Assembly: GCA_012961925.1 (NCBI GenBank)
Contig: DTYK01000310.1
Coordinates: 1-11,784, forward strand
Source of the DNA: Candidatus Latescibacterota bacterium
GTDB taxonomy: Bacteria; Latescibacterota; MVCY01; DTYK01
Length of the DNA: 11,784 nt
Direction of reading: 5' to 3'
Shown here: in pieces, positions 1-7,558 of the stretch
Position numbering within the stretch: the stretch's first letter is position 1
Layout: each line of letters begins with the position of its first letter
Program-made: the position numbers and the translations under genes
The notes under the pieces: generated by a model
What the model was told of the DNA's origin: nothing
Database searches by the model: none
The model's input: the letters and a program-made list of their open reading frames with translations, nothing else

Positions 1-39
1 TCAGGAATCTGTTCCCGTAATGTACGGAGAGGTTAAAGG

Positions 40-1458
40 ATGTACAGCTTGAAGAAGGGGATAAACGTTAAATTCTCGTGGACGGGTAGGGCGTTTCCTA
101 TAACGGTGATGCTGTTGTCGGCGACGGTACTCCTGTCCGGCTGTGGACGCAGAGAATCTCCCCAGTTCAGAAAACATTTCGACCAGGGGCTGAGGCTCTT
201 CGGACAGGGGAGGTATGTTGAGGCTGCAGGGATGTTCAGAAAGGCCGTCCAGATCAATCCAAACTCTGCTGAAGCCCACTATCATCTTGAAAACGCCATG
301 GTGAAATATCATGATCGATACGGTGCCATCGAACAATATAAGAAGGTCATAGCCCTCAAGCCTGATTATGCACTGACGCATTACAAATTGGGGATTGTCT
401 ATCTGCTCGAGGAGAGGGTAGCAGAGTCCATTGAGGAATTCAGGGAAGCCATACGCATCGATCCAGGTCTTGCCCATGCCCATTTCAGACTTGGACAGAT
501 CTACCTGTCGCAGAATAGATATGATGAGGCCCTCGGGGAGCTGAAAAGGGCGATCGAGCTCGACCCTCAATTTCCACATGCCCATTGTGAACTTGGGAGG
601 GCTCTCCTGACCCAGGGACAGGTGGAAGCGGCCATAAAGGAGTTTAAAGAGGCCATCAGGCTCAAACCAGGGTTTGCATATGCCCACTATAACCTCGGGC
701 TGGCTTACAGTCAATCAGGGGAGGATGAGAGGGCGATAGAAGCCTTTAAACAGGCGATCCGGCACGACAGGAATTTCGCAAAGGCACACTATAACCTGGG
801 AACCCTATATGTGCGTCAGGGGAAGGTGGAAGAGGGGAAGCAGGAACTTGAAATATATCAATGGTTGAATGCATTGGCCGAGGAGATCGGTCACCAGGAG
901 AACAGGGTTGCTGCAAACCCCGATGTAGCGGAGGCCCACCTTGCTTTGGCCAGCCTGTATTCGAGGGCACGCAGGTATTTAGAAGCTGAGGAGGAATACA
1001 GAAGGGCCATCCAGCTTAAACCAAATCTTGCCATTGCCCATCTCAATCTTGGTAACCTCTATTTCAGGCAGAAGAGGTATGAAGAGGCCCTTGAACGGTA
1101 TCGAAAGGCCGTCAAACTCAATCCAGACTACGCCCTTGCCCATTATAACATGGGAAACGCCTATCTGATGCAGAAACAGGCAGCCGAGGCGGTCGGTTCT
1201 TTCAAGAAGGCCGTCCAGCTCGATTCCCACTTTGCGATGGCTCACTACAACCTGGGCAACGCCTATTTGATGCAGAACAGGTTTAAGGAAGCGGCTGAGG
1301 CTTTCGTTGCAGCCAGTCGACTTGACCCTAACTTTGCCTTGCCTCACTTCGGACTGGCCCAGGCCTACAGGTCAATGGGAAGGGGAGAAGAGGCCAGGCA
1401 GGAGTTCCAGCGGTTCAGGGAACTTCAAAAAGGCCAGGAGAGGGGTGAAGAGCAATGA
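40..1458 (+). CDS. TPR-repeat lipoprotein
   Basis: Predicted lipoprotein of 472 residues, acting as a protein-binding scaffold anchored in a membrane. The N-terminus has basic residues, a hydrophobic stretch (about 19-33) and a lipobox LLSGC with the acylated Cys at residue 35. From about residue 46 to the end there are 12 TPR units, nearly all exactly 34 residues and beginning HYxLGxxY, with the usual G8/A20/P32-type consensus (for example AHYNLGNAYLMQ). Unit 7 (250-299) is 16 residues longer, which splits the solenoid into two blocks. The ATG at 40 follows GGAGAGG (26-32) at 7 bases. The stop overlaps the next start as ATGA, so the two genes are very likely translationally coupled. TPR proteins are often found beside FG-GAP/ASPIC proteins; the partner is probably that neighbour or another exported protein (inference). 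No enzymatic domain is visible. Confidence 0.93.
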   Translation: MYSLKKGINVKFSWTGRAFPITVMLLSATVLLSGCGRRESPQFRKHFDQGLRLFGQGRYVEAAGMFRKAVQINPNSAEAHYHLENAMVKYHDRYGAIEQYKKVIALKPDYALTHYKLGIVYLLEERVAESIEEFREAIRIDPGLAHAHFRLGQIYLSQNRYDEALGELKRAIELDPQFPHAHCELGRALLTQGQVEAAIKEFKEAIRLKPGFAYAHYNLGLAYSQSGEDERAIEAFKQAIRHDRNFAKAHYNLGTLYVRQGKVEEGKQELEIYQWLNALAEEIGHQENRVAANPDVAEAHLALASLYSRARRYLEAEEEYRRAIQLKPNLAIAHLNLGNLYFRQKRYEEALERYRKAVKLNPDYALAHYNMGNAYLMQKQAAEAVGSFKKAVQLDSHFAMAHYNLGNAYLMQNRFKEAAEAFVAASRLDPNFALPHFGLAQAYRSMGRGEEARQEFQRFRELQKGQERGEEQ

Positions 1459-3119
1459 TTCCATCAAGTCCCCTTAAAGTGGCCTCTTTAACCTACCTAC
1501 TGATGCTCATCAGCCCCCAGTTCCTAGGAGCTGAAGGGGTTCAGTTTGTGGATGTGGCCGTTGAGGCCGGGATCCATTTTCGCCACACAGATGGTGCCAG
1601 CGGTCGGAAATATTTCGTGGAGGCCATGTGCTCTGGAGGGGCCTTCTTTGACTATGACAATGACGGGGATCAGGACATCTACCTGGTCAACGGAGCCCCC
1701 CTGCCAGGTTATCAATCAAAGGACATCCCCCGAAACGTCCTCTACCGTAATAACGGTGACGGCACCTTCACCGATGTGAGTCTGGAAGCAGGGGTTGGAG
1801 ACACGGGTTATGGGTATGCTGTGACGATGGCGGATTATGACAACGATGGCGATCAGGACATATATGTGGCCAATTTCGGCCCCAACGTCTTATACCGAAA
1901 CAATGGGGACGGTACCTTTACCGATGTGACCGCCGAAGCAGGGGTGGGAGATCCGAGATGGGCCACAGGAGCAGCGTTTGCTGACTACGACGGGGATGGC
2001 GATCTTGATCTTTACGTGGGCAACTATGTGGACTTCTCCATCGAGGCACATAAACCATGCGGGTCACCTAAGCTAAAGCTGTACTGCCACCCGAGTGAAT
2101 ACAATGGGGTATCGGATATCCTCTATCGGAATAACGGGGATGGCACCTTCACCGATGTGACAAAGGCAGCGGGGGTCTTCAATCCGCGAGGGAAGGCCAT
2201 GGGGCTTGTCTTCGGAGACTACGACAATGACGGCGATCTCGACCTTTACGTGGCCAACGACACCGTGGCCAAATTTCTCTTCAGGAATGAGGGGGATGGA
2301 ACCTTTGCCGAGATAGGACTTATCGCTGGCGTGGCCTGCGCGGGGGATGGTCATATTCAAGCTGGGATGGGTACCGATTTCGGTGACTACGACAACGATG
2401 GGGATCTCGATATCTTCGTGGCCACCTATCAGATGGATCACAACACCCTGTACCAGAACGAAGGGAATGGCTTCTTCACCGACGTCACCTTTCAAGCGGG
2501 TTTGGGAAGGGAGAGTCTGGCATATCTGGGGTTCAGCGCAGGGTTTTTCGATTACGATAACGATGGTGACCTTGATATCTTCGTCGCCAATGGCCACCTG
2601 GATCCCGATATCCGGCTTGTCAACAGCACGGTTTCCTACGCCCAGACCAATCAACTTTTTACCAACGATGGGGATGGGACCTTCACCGATGTCTCCCAGG
2701 TGATGGGACCGGGTTTTCGTATCTTAGCGGTCAGCCGGGGTAGCGCCTTCGGCGACTATGACAACGATGGTGACCTTGATATCCTCGTCACAAACCGGGC
2801 CTCCACCCCTAACCTCCTTCGAAACGACGGCGGTAATCGGAACAACTGGTTGATGGTGAAGACAATAGGCACAAGAAGCAACAGGGATGGTATCGGGGCC
2901 AGGATAAAACTGATCAGCGGCCCGCTGGTCCAGATCAGAGAGGTGAGAAGCAGCTCCGGATACATGGGGCAGAATGACATGCGCGTCCATTTCGGCCTGG
3001 GGAAAAGAACGAAGGTAGACCTTCTGGAGATCAGATGGCCCAGCGGTCTGGTTCAACGTCTACGAGACTTACCTGTAAACCAGGTCCCCATAGTGAAAGA
3101 ACCGCTGAGCGGTGAGTAA
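1455..3119 (+). CDS. Secreted FG-GAP/VCBS-repeat protein with ASPIC/UnbV C-terminal domain (CRTAC1-like)
   Basis: Exported protein of 554 residues. A short signal peptide (hydrophobic about 8-24, ending near LGAEG) precedes seven FG-GAP/VCBS calcium-loop motifs of the form DYDNDGDxD, beginning near residues 66, 127, 177, 255, 311, 366 and 434. They alternate with six LYRNNGDGTFTDVxxxAGV-type units, predicting an integrin-alpha-like beta-propeller that binds Ca2+. The C-terminal part (about 463-545) matches the ASPIC/UnbV domain: NNWLMVKTIG, GIGARIKL, SGYMGQNDMRVHFGLG and VDLLEIRWPSG. The family is widespread in environmental bacteria; its molecular role is poorly defined, with adhesion or carbohydrate/protein binding proposed. 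It starts inside the stop of the TPR gene (ATGA). Unlike the next two proteins it has no NYPNPF sorting domain, so it should leave the cytoplasm by Sec and reach its site by another route or stay periplasmic. The domain assignment is firm, the function is not. Confidence 0.95.
   Translation: MIPSSPLKVASLTYLLMLISPQFLGAEGVQFVDVAVEAGIHFRHTDGASGRKYFVEAMCSGGAFFDYDNDGDQDIYLVNGAPLPGYQSKDIPRNVLYRNNGDGTFTDVSLEAGVGDTGYGYAVTMADYDNDGDQDIYVANFGPNVLYRNNGDGTFTDVTAEAGVGDPRWATGAAFADYDGDGDLDLYVGNYVDFSIEAHKPCGSPKLKLYCHPSEYNGVSDILYRNNGDGTFTDVTKAAGVFNPRGKAMGLVFGDYDNDGDLDLYVANDTVAKFLFRNEGDGTFAEIGLIAGVACAGDGHIQAGMGTDFGDYDNDGDLDIFVATYQMDHNTLYQNEGNGFFTDVTFQAGLGRESLAYLGFSAGFFDYDNDGDLDIFVANGHLDPDIRLVNSTVSYAQTNQLFTNDGDGTFTDVSQVMGPGFRILAVSRGSAFGDYDNDGDLDILVTNRASTPNLLRNDGGNRNNWLMVKTIGTRSNRDGIGARIKLISGPLVQIREVRSSSGYMGQNDMRVHFGLGKRTKVDLLEIRWPSGLVQRLRDLPVNQVPIVKEPLSGE
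1740..2697 (+). repeat. Intragenic near-identical repeats coding the NGDGTFTDV units
   Basis: The RNNGDGTFTDV units are also similar at DNA level, around 1740-1801, 1889-1951, 2121-2180 and 2659-2697. All carry a close variant of GGCACCTTCACCGATGT. They lie in frame inside the FG-GAP gene, so recombination between copies would remove or add whole blades without breaking the frame. These are protein-repeat-derived, not mobile. Confidence 0.7.
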
Positions 3120-3127
3120 TAGAAGAA

Positions 3128-4972
3128 ATGGATAAATCACTCAAGCTTATTGGCCTATTGGGGATGGTTGTTTTCCTCTTCTCAGCATTTGCTCAAGGCC
3201 AGGCCACCGGCGTTGCTGCCAAGACTGGTCCAACTGTCCTGCGGGTTCCTGAAGATTACCCTGATATTCAGTCTGCATTAGATGCGGCATTTTCTGGAGA
3301 TACGGTACTGGTTAACGATGGTGTTTATTATGAAAACATTGTCTGGCCAGCGACTTATGGAATCTTCCTTACATCCGTAAATGGTGCTTCCAGTACCGTC
3401 ATCGATGGAGGAAATCAGGGACGCGTTCTTGACTTACATTTTAATGGCCTTGATTCCACAACGGTAATTGACGGATTTACAATTCAGAACGGTATGGCCT
3501 ACGATGGTGCAGGTATTTCGGTGGAAAATTGTTCTCCTGTGATTCGCAATAATAGGATTGTGAATAACAAAGCAGATGCTTTAGGAGGTGGCCTAAGGCT
3601 GATCAATTCTCAGGCCTTGGTTTATAATAATTTCATTGGCTTTAACGTTGCTGGGTATGGTGGTGGGGGAATCTTTGCAGAGAAGCCCTCCTCGCAGCAG
3701 CCTGAATCTCCTCCCGAAATAATCGGTCCAACAATCCAAAACAACAGGTTCATCCAAAATGAAAGTGGCTATTTGGGTGGCGGAATCTATTACCGGGCTG
3801 TCTGGGTTCGCATTAAGGGAAATGAATTCATTGAGAATACCAGCACATATGGGGGAGCAATCTATTGCGGAAGTTACGATTCTAAAGGGGAGATATTGAA
3901 TAATATTATTTTCCGAAACTCTGCTGAGGTAGAAGGCGGTGGGGTTTTTTCTGCCTGGTATTCTCATGGTATCTTAGCAAATAATCATATAGTTGAGAAT
4001 GAGGCAGGGCGCCTCGGAGGAGGAATCATCTATTTTCTCTACAGTAAGATGAGTATCGGAGGAATCGCGGATTTGCAAAATGATATTTATCATAATAAAG
4101 CAGGAGAAAAGGGGAATGAGTTATTCAGTATGGAATATGAGCCCATTACCGCCCAACATAATTTTTGGGGCACGGCAAATATTACTCCCGAATTTACTGG
4201 AGTAAGCGGTATTAATCCATCGAAATGGTGGCCGCCAGCAAAACAGCCTCAACCAGCCACCAGGACGCTATATAGTGCGCCAGATAGTTTGTGGTTCCCA
4301 GAATGTTTCATGACGGTCAATTCTCTGGAATTTACTGAATCTGGAGGAACTATTACTGTTACCACATTCCCGGATTCTATTCCTGCGAATTTTGCAGGTT
4401 CCCCTGCCATCAAGAAATTTTATCAAATAGAAACGAAGGGCATAGAATCCATTCAGTCTGGATTAAAGTTTTATTTTACTGAAGATGAGGTACTAAATTC
4501 GGGGATTGATAATATTAAAGATATAGTCTCCAGTAAATGGAATGGATCAGTTTGGGCCGATTATGAAACAGTAGTGGATACGATCAACTATTACGCAACT
4601 TGTGAGGCAGATCCCATCGGCATATGGTGCTTACGATCAAAATCCCGGACAGATGTTAAAGGTACAAACTCTAAAATTTTCACCTACACGCTTGAACAAA
4701 ATTATCCCAACCCATTTAGTTCTGCTACAAATATCACCTATCAAGTGACCCATTTAGCAACAGTCAGGATAACAATTTATAATGTACTCGGACAGACGGT
4801 GAAGACTCTTTTGTCTCAACAACAACCACCAGGCAGATATTCAATAATCTGGAATGCAGCAGATATGCCATCGGGGTTATATACGTACATTTTGGAGGTC
4901 AGAAACACTCAAGAACAAGAACAGGTAGTATTTTCCCAACGTAAAAAAGCACTTTTGATAAAATGGACTTGA
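3128..4972 (+). CDS. Secreted right-handed beta-helix protein with type IX sorting domain
   Basis: Protein of 614 residues. The signal peptide has a hydrophobic core at about 5-22 and probable cleavage near AFA-QG. Residues about 36-370 form a parallel beta-helix: it opens with the pectate-lyase-like VPEDYPDIQSALDAAFSGD and VLVNDGVYYENI, then coils of NNxIxxNxAxxxGGGI type recur. The helix ends at NFWGT (residue 345), a motif also at the end of the helix in the next protein. Residues about 385-505 form a separate, probably beta-rich domain I cannot assign. The C-terminus (about 521-614) is a type IX sorting domain: NYPNPF at 525-530, VRITIYNVLGQTV, PSGLYTYIL. The domain is normally cleaved or anchored after export across the outer membrane by T9SS. 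No catalytic residues of a polysaccharide lyase are evident, so an enzyme or adhesin role stays open. It starts 8 bases after the previous stop behind a weak GAAGAA; composition is more A/T-rich than its neighbours. Confidence 0.93.
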   Translation: MDKSLKLIGLLGMVVFLFSAFAQGQATGVAAKTGPTVLRVPEDYPDIQSALDAAFSGDTVLVNDGVYYENIVWPATYGIFLTSVNGASSTVIDGGNQGRVLDLHFNGLDSTTVIDGFTIQNGMAYDGAGISVENCSPVIRNNRIVNNKADALGGGLRLINSQALVYNNFIGFNVAGYGGGGIFAEKPSSQQPESPPEIIGPTIQNNRFIQNESGYLGGGIYYRAVWVRIKGNEFIENTSTYGGAIYCGSYDSKGEILNNIIFRNSAEVEGGGVFSAWYSHGILANNHIVENEAGRLGGGIIYFLYSKMSIGGIADLQNDIYHNKAGEKGNELFSMEYEPITAQHNFWGTANITPEFTGVSGINPSKWWPPAKQPQPATRTLYSAPDSLWFPECFMTVNSLEFTESGGTITVTTFPDSIPANFAGSPAIKKFYQIETKGIESIQSGLKFYFTEDEVLNSGIDNIKDIVSSKWNGSVWADYETVVDTINYYATCEADPIGIWCLRSKSRTDVKGTNSKIFTYTLEQNYPNPFSSATNITYQVTHLATVRITIYNVLGQTVKTLLSQQQPPGRYSIIWNAADMPSGLYTYILEVRNTQEQEQVVFSQRKKALLIKWT

Positions 4973-4974
4973 CT

Positions 4975-4980
4975 GAAGGG
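4975..4980 (+). promoter_or_regulatory. Ribosome binding site choosing ATG 4989
   Basis: GAAGGG lies 8 bases before ATG 4989. The in-frame GTG at 4983 would be only 2 bases away, and ATG 4995 would be 14, so 4989 is the best-supported start. Confidence 0.6.
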
Positions 4981-4988
4981 ATGTGCCA

Positions 4989-7160
4989 ATGTCAATGAAA
5001 TTCAAGAGTGCTATTGAGGTAATAATCTCCGTTATCTTATGCTTATTTCTAAAAATGGGTTTGTCCTGGGCTCAATATTATGTTGAATATGATGCGCCCG
5101 GAGACAACCCATTCGGCATGACCTGGGACGGTAATTATTTGTGGATCAATGATAAAAGCATGTCTATCTATCAGGTGGATATCAGTGATAGTTTTAAGGT
5201 GGTTGGTGAGTACTATTTCAATGGCTGGGGAGATTTAGCCTGGGACGGTACCAGCTTTTGGGAAATGGGTTGGTCAGATCTCCGTCGTTACGAGATTGTG
5301 GACAGCTCTTTCACCATCGCATGGAGCTATGACTACCGACCGGACTTTCATCATATGGCTGGTATCGACTGGGATGGCAAGTATCTGTGGGTCTCCTACA
5401 ACGCCGGTGGTTTTTATCGACTCGATCCATCAGAAAATGCCATTGACATTTTTGGAAAAATGGATCGAAAGTGGAAGGTTGCCGAATTTCGTGAGGGTCC
5501 TGCCTGTGATCCTTGGAATTTTGTTTTTACAGACGACTTTTTGTGGGTTGTGGATTTGCGAAGCAGACATTTAATCAAATGTGCCCGAGATTCTACTTTT
5601 TCTTATATCGAGGAGTACTCCCTGCCAGGACCAAGCCCAAGCGGCATTGCCTGGGATGGCGAACACCTCTGGACATGTGATGATTACACAGGGAAGGTCT
5701 ACAAACATCTACAATTAACGACAGAACCTCTGGACCCTGAGGATGAAATACTGTCACCTGCATCACCATTCACGGAAATTGATGGTTCTGTTACGGCAGA
5801 TACACACTTATCAATTGCTGAATCCCCATATCTGATCCCCTCGGGCCTGTCCATTGAAAACGGAACTACCCTTACAATCGATCCGGGGGTAAAAATCTTC
5901 CTGGCTAAAAATGCGGGCATCGTTGTCAATGGCACCTTGAAGGCCATTGGCACCGCTGATAGCCTGATTACCTTTTCACACCAAGATGCTAACGAAAGCT
6001 GGGGCATCATCTCGTTCAGTAATTCTGACACATCCGAAGCTGCTCGATCGGTACTCTGCCACACCAAGATCCAGTACCTGGACGGCATCTATCTCAATGG
6101 AGCCACTCCGGAAATCCATGATAATCTCTTTCGTTTCATGGTGCATCTTAGTGGCAGGCCCGTTCCCGGGACCACCCTTGAAATCAAGGATAACACTTTC
6201 TATTTTAGCAAGTTGGGTATTCGTGTGGGACATGGCAAGGAGGAACCCGACACGCGCATCCTTATTGACGGCAACACATTTTTTAATAGCAGCGCCATTG
6301 CCATTGGTGGCGATTTCATGACCCCGCAACATTTTGAGATTTTCAACAATCGTTTTCAATATTCATTGAATGCAGAACACTTGGGGATAGACGTTCAGAA
6401 TACGGACGGCGTGTATATTCATGACAATATCTTCCAGAACAGCAGGTTTGCCATAGCCGTGGGACATTCACGAAACATCCGAATTCACCGCAATTTCTTC
6501 AGCGGACCCTCGGTTACAGCCATTGATCTGGCATACAACGCAGCGGATGTTTCGATTACTAACAACACCATCACGGATTGCCAACGACAGGCTATCCTGC
6601 TCTTCTACAATTCGGAAGCAGAAATTCATTATAACAACATCTACAACAATGATGTAGCATTGTCACTCTGGTCTGAAGGCGCAGATATCGATGCCTCCTA
6701 CAACTGGTGGGGGACAACGGACCCGGATAGTATTGAAAATCTAATCGAAGACTACAACGATGACCCCACTTCTGGTCGAGTGAATTATTTACCTTTTCTC
6801 GACAGTCCGGCCGATAATACTTCAAATAGCAGCCCAACTATATCGAGTGGACAAGAACAAGCATCTCCAAGAAATTTTCTATTGTTACAAAACTATCCAA
6901 ACCCCTTTAATACTGCGACGGCCATTAACTTCATCATCCCTTCGATCAATAGAGAGGGGGTGAAGATAATTTTGAAAATTTACAATGTTCGTGGACAGGT
7001 TATTCGATATCTCCTGGATGAAAGGATGGAGCCGGGTTCACATTCGGTGGTTTGGGACGGGAAAGACAATTTAGGACAGCCAGTGGCCTCAGGCATCTAC
7101 TTCTATGAATTGCGAACAGGGGAGGTTAGAAAAGCAAGAAAGATGATAGTGATCAGATAA
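4989..7160 (+). CDS. Secreted WDG-propeller plus beta-helix protein with type IX sorting domain
   Basis: Protein of 723 residues from the ATG at 4989. The signal peptide is hydrophobic at about 9-26, with probable cleavage after LSWA. Residues about 30-235 contain at least four blade-like units marked by WDG followed by aromatic/LW strands (MTWDGNYLWIND, LAWDGTSFWEM, IDWDGKYLWVSY, IAWDGEHLWTCDD), as in NHL/SMP-30-type propellers. Residues about 270-600 form a right-handed beta-helix with a LTIDPGVKIFL entry and coils such as NNTFxx, IHDNIFQNSRF and ITNNTITDC, closing with NWWGTT (572-577). The type IX sorting domain is at about 630-723: NYPNPF (635-640), ILKIYNVRGQVI, ASGIYFYEL, KARKMIVIR. 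It follows the preceding gene by 16 bases and shares its helix/NWWGT/sorting layout, but the propeller is extra. Surface or extracellular location is well supported. Ligand and enzymatic activity are unknown. Confidence 0.92.
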   Translation: MSMKFKSAIEVIISVILCLFLKMGLSWAQYYVEYDAPGDNPFGMTWDGNYLWINDKSMSIYQVDISDSFKVVGEYYFNGWGDLAWDGTSFWEMGWSDLRRYEIVDSSFTIAWSYDYRPDFHHMAGIDWDGKYLWVSYNAGGFYRLDPSENAIDIFGKMDRKWKVAEFREGPACDPWNFVFTDDFLWVVDLRSRHLIKCARDSTFSYIEEYSLPGPSPSGIAWDGEHLWTCDDYTGKVYKHLQLTTEPLDPEDEILSPASPFTEIDGSVTADTHLSIAESPYLIPSGLSIENGTTLTIDPGVKIFLAKNAGIVVNGTLKAIGTADSLITFSHQDANESWGIISFSNSDTSEAARSVLCHTKIQYLDGIYLNGATPEIHDNLFRFMVHLSGRPVPGTTLEIKDNTFYFSKLGIRVGHGKEEPDTRILIDGNTFFNSSAIAIGGDFMTPQHFEIFNNRFQYSLNAEHLGIDVQNTDGVYIHDNIFQNSRFAIAVGHSRNIRIHRNFFSGPSVTAIDLAYNAADVSITNNTITDCQRQAILLFYNSEAEIHYNNIYNNDVALSLWSEGADIDASYNWWGTTDPDSIENLIEDYNDDPTSGRVNYLPFLDSPADNTSNSSPTISSGQEQASPRNFLLLQNYPNPFNTATAINFIIPSINREGVKIILKIYNVRGQVIRYLLDERMEPGSHSVVWDGKDNLGQPVASGIYFYELRTGEVRKARKMIVIR

Positions 7161-7176
7161 TCCGAAAAGAGGTAGT

Positions 7177-7518
7177 TTGAAAATACGTACTCTATTCCCC
7201 GTAGCCGTAGTGTTCTCCGTGGTTCTGGGCTTTGGGTTTGGTCATGCCCAGGAGAATCTTCGCTGGTGGAGAACCGAAGCCCGACATTGCCCACGTAACC
7301 GTTGGCTATCTCCATGTTATTGATGTAGCAACTGGGGAGATCGTGAGCGTGAAAAATAGATACATATAGTATTCTCCGACAGACTCTACGGTGAGGTGCT
7401 CATCCTTGATACCCGTATCAACAGCTTCACTGATACACTCCAATTCAACGCCATACCCCGCGGTCTGGCCGTGGTGAACAAGCGGTTCTTATCAGAGCCA
7501 AGTGCTTTCTGTGGTTAA
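7177..7518 (+). pseudogene. Remnant of a secreted YVTN-type beta-propeller gene, frameshifted and truncated
   Basis: No open frame spans this stretch, but three adjoining pieces read as one protein. Piece 1 (7177-7262, TTG start behind AGAGG at 7168-7172) is a signal peptide: KIRTLFPVAVVFSVVLG, then a small-residue run ending GHAQ. Its frame runs on to a stop at 7321. Piece 2, one frame on (about 7265-7366, stop TAG at 7367), reads PDIAHVTVG, then YLHVIDVATGEIVSV and KNRYI. Piece 3, back in the first frame (about 7369-7515, stop 7516-7518), reads FSDRLYGEVLILDT, then INSFTDTLQF and IPRGLAVV. The VIDxATGxIV, VLILDTxxNxxxDTL and PRGLAVV patterns are those of YVTN/Lvivd beta-propeller blades, which recur about every 42 residues. 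Here the two ID/LD strands are only about 29 codons apart, so some 13 codons seem lost as well. Coding similarity stops near 7490. Position 16 bases after the last type IX protein suggests it was the next gene of that cluster. Sequencing errors could explain frameshifts, but not the shortened spacing and missing blades. Confidence 0.68.
7406..7421. promoter_or_regulatory. Perfect 7-2-7 inverted repeat, possible operator
   Basis: TTGATAC-CC-GTATCAA is a perfect inverted repeat, about 140 bases upstream of a gene for a probable DNA-binding regulator. It lies inside the propeller remnant, so it may be coding-derived chance. A palindrome of this length is not rare in about 12 kb. Confidence 0.18.
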
Positions 7519-7544
7519 AAAGACTTTTTCAGAGCTCTCTTTTC

Positions 7545-7550
7545 GAGGGG
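7545..7550 (+). promoter_or_regulatory. Ribosome binding site choosing ATG 7559
   Basis: GAGGGG sits 8 bases before ATG 7559, while the longer in-frame GTG start at 7502 has no purine-rich site upstream and falls in the propeller remnant. Confidence 0.65.
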
Positions 7551-7558
7551 CCAGGATA

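Noticed and set aside
1..39. Tail of an upstream gene
   Set aside because: Two frames are open from the edge for 11 and 16 codons, but this is too short to recognise coding sequence; only the ribosome binding site at 26-32 is supported.
1..714. 237-codon open frame on the - strand over the TPR gene
   Set aside because: It lies wholly opposite the clear TPR repeats and its own repeated pattern mirrors them; a shadow of repeat codon use.
2073..2654. 193-codon - strand open frame
   Set aside because: Runs antisense to the FG-GAP repeats and its VIVI/VVV runs are reverse reads of the DNDGD motifs.
3128..4972. Polysaccharide lyase assignment for the first beta-helix protein
   Set aside because: The fold matches, but no lyase catalytic motif could be identified, and many beta-helix type IX proteins are non-enzymatic.
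7517..7529. AAAAAG-A-CTTTTT palindrome considered as a terminator
   Set aside because: A one-base loop and no G/C stem cannot form a rho-independent terminator; likely chance A/T symmetry.
7502..7558. GTG start extending the regulator by 19 residues
   Set aside because: No ribosome binding site before it, and the stretch adjoins the propeller remnant; ATG 7559 has a well-spaced GAGGGG.
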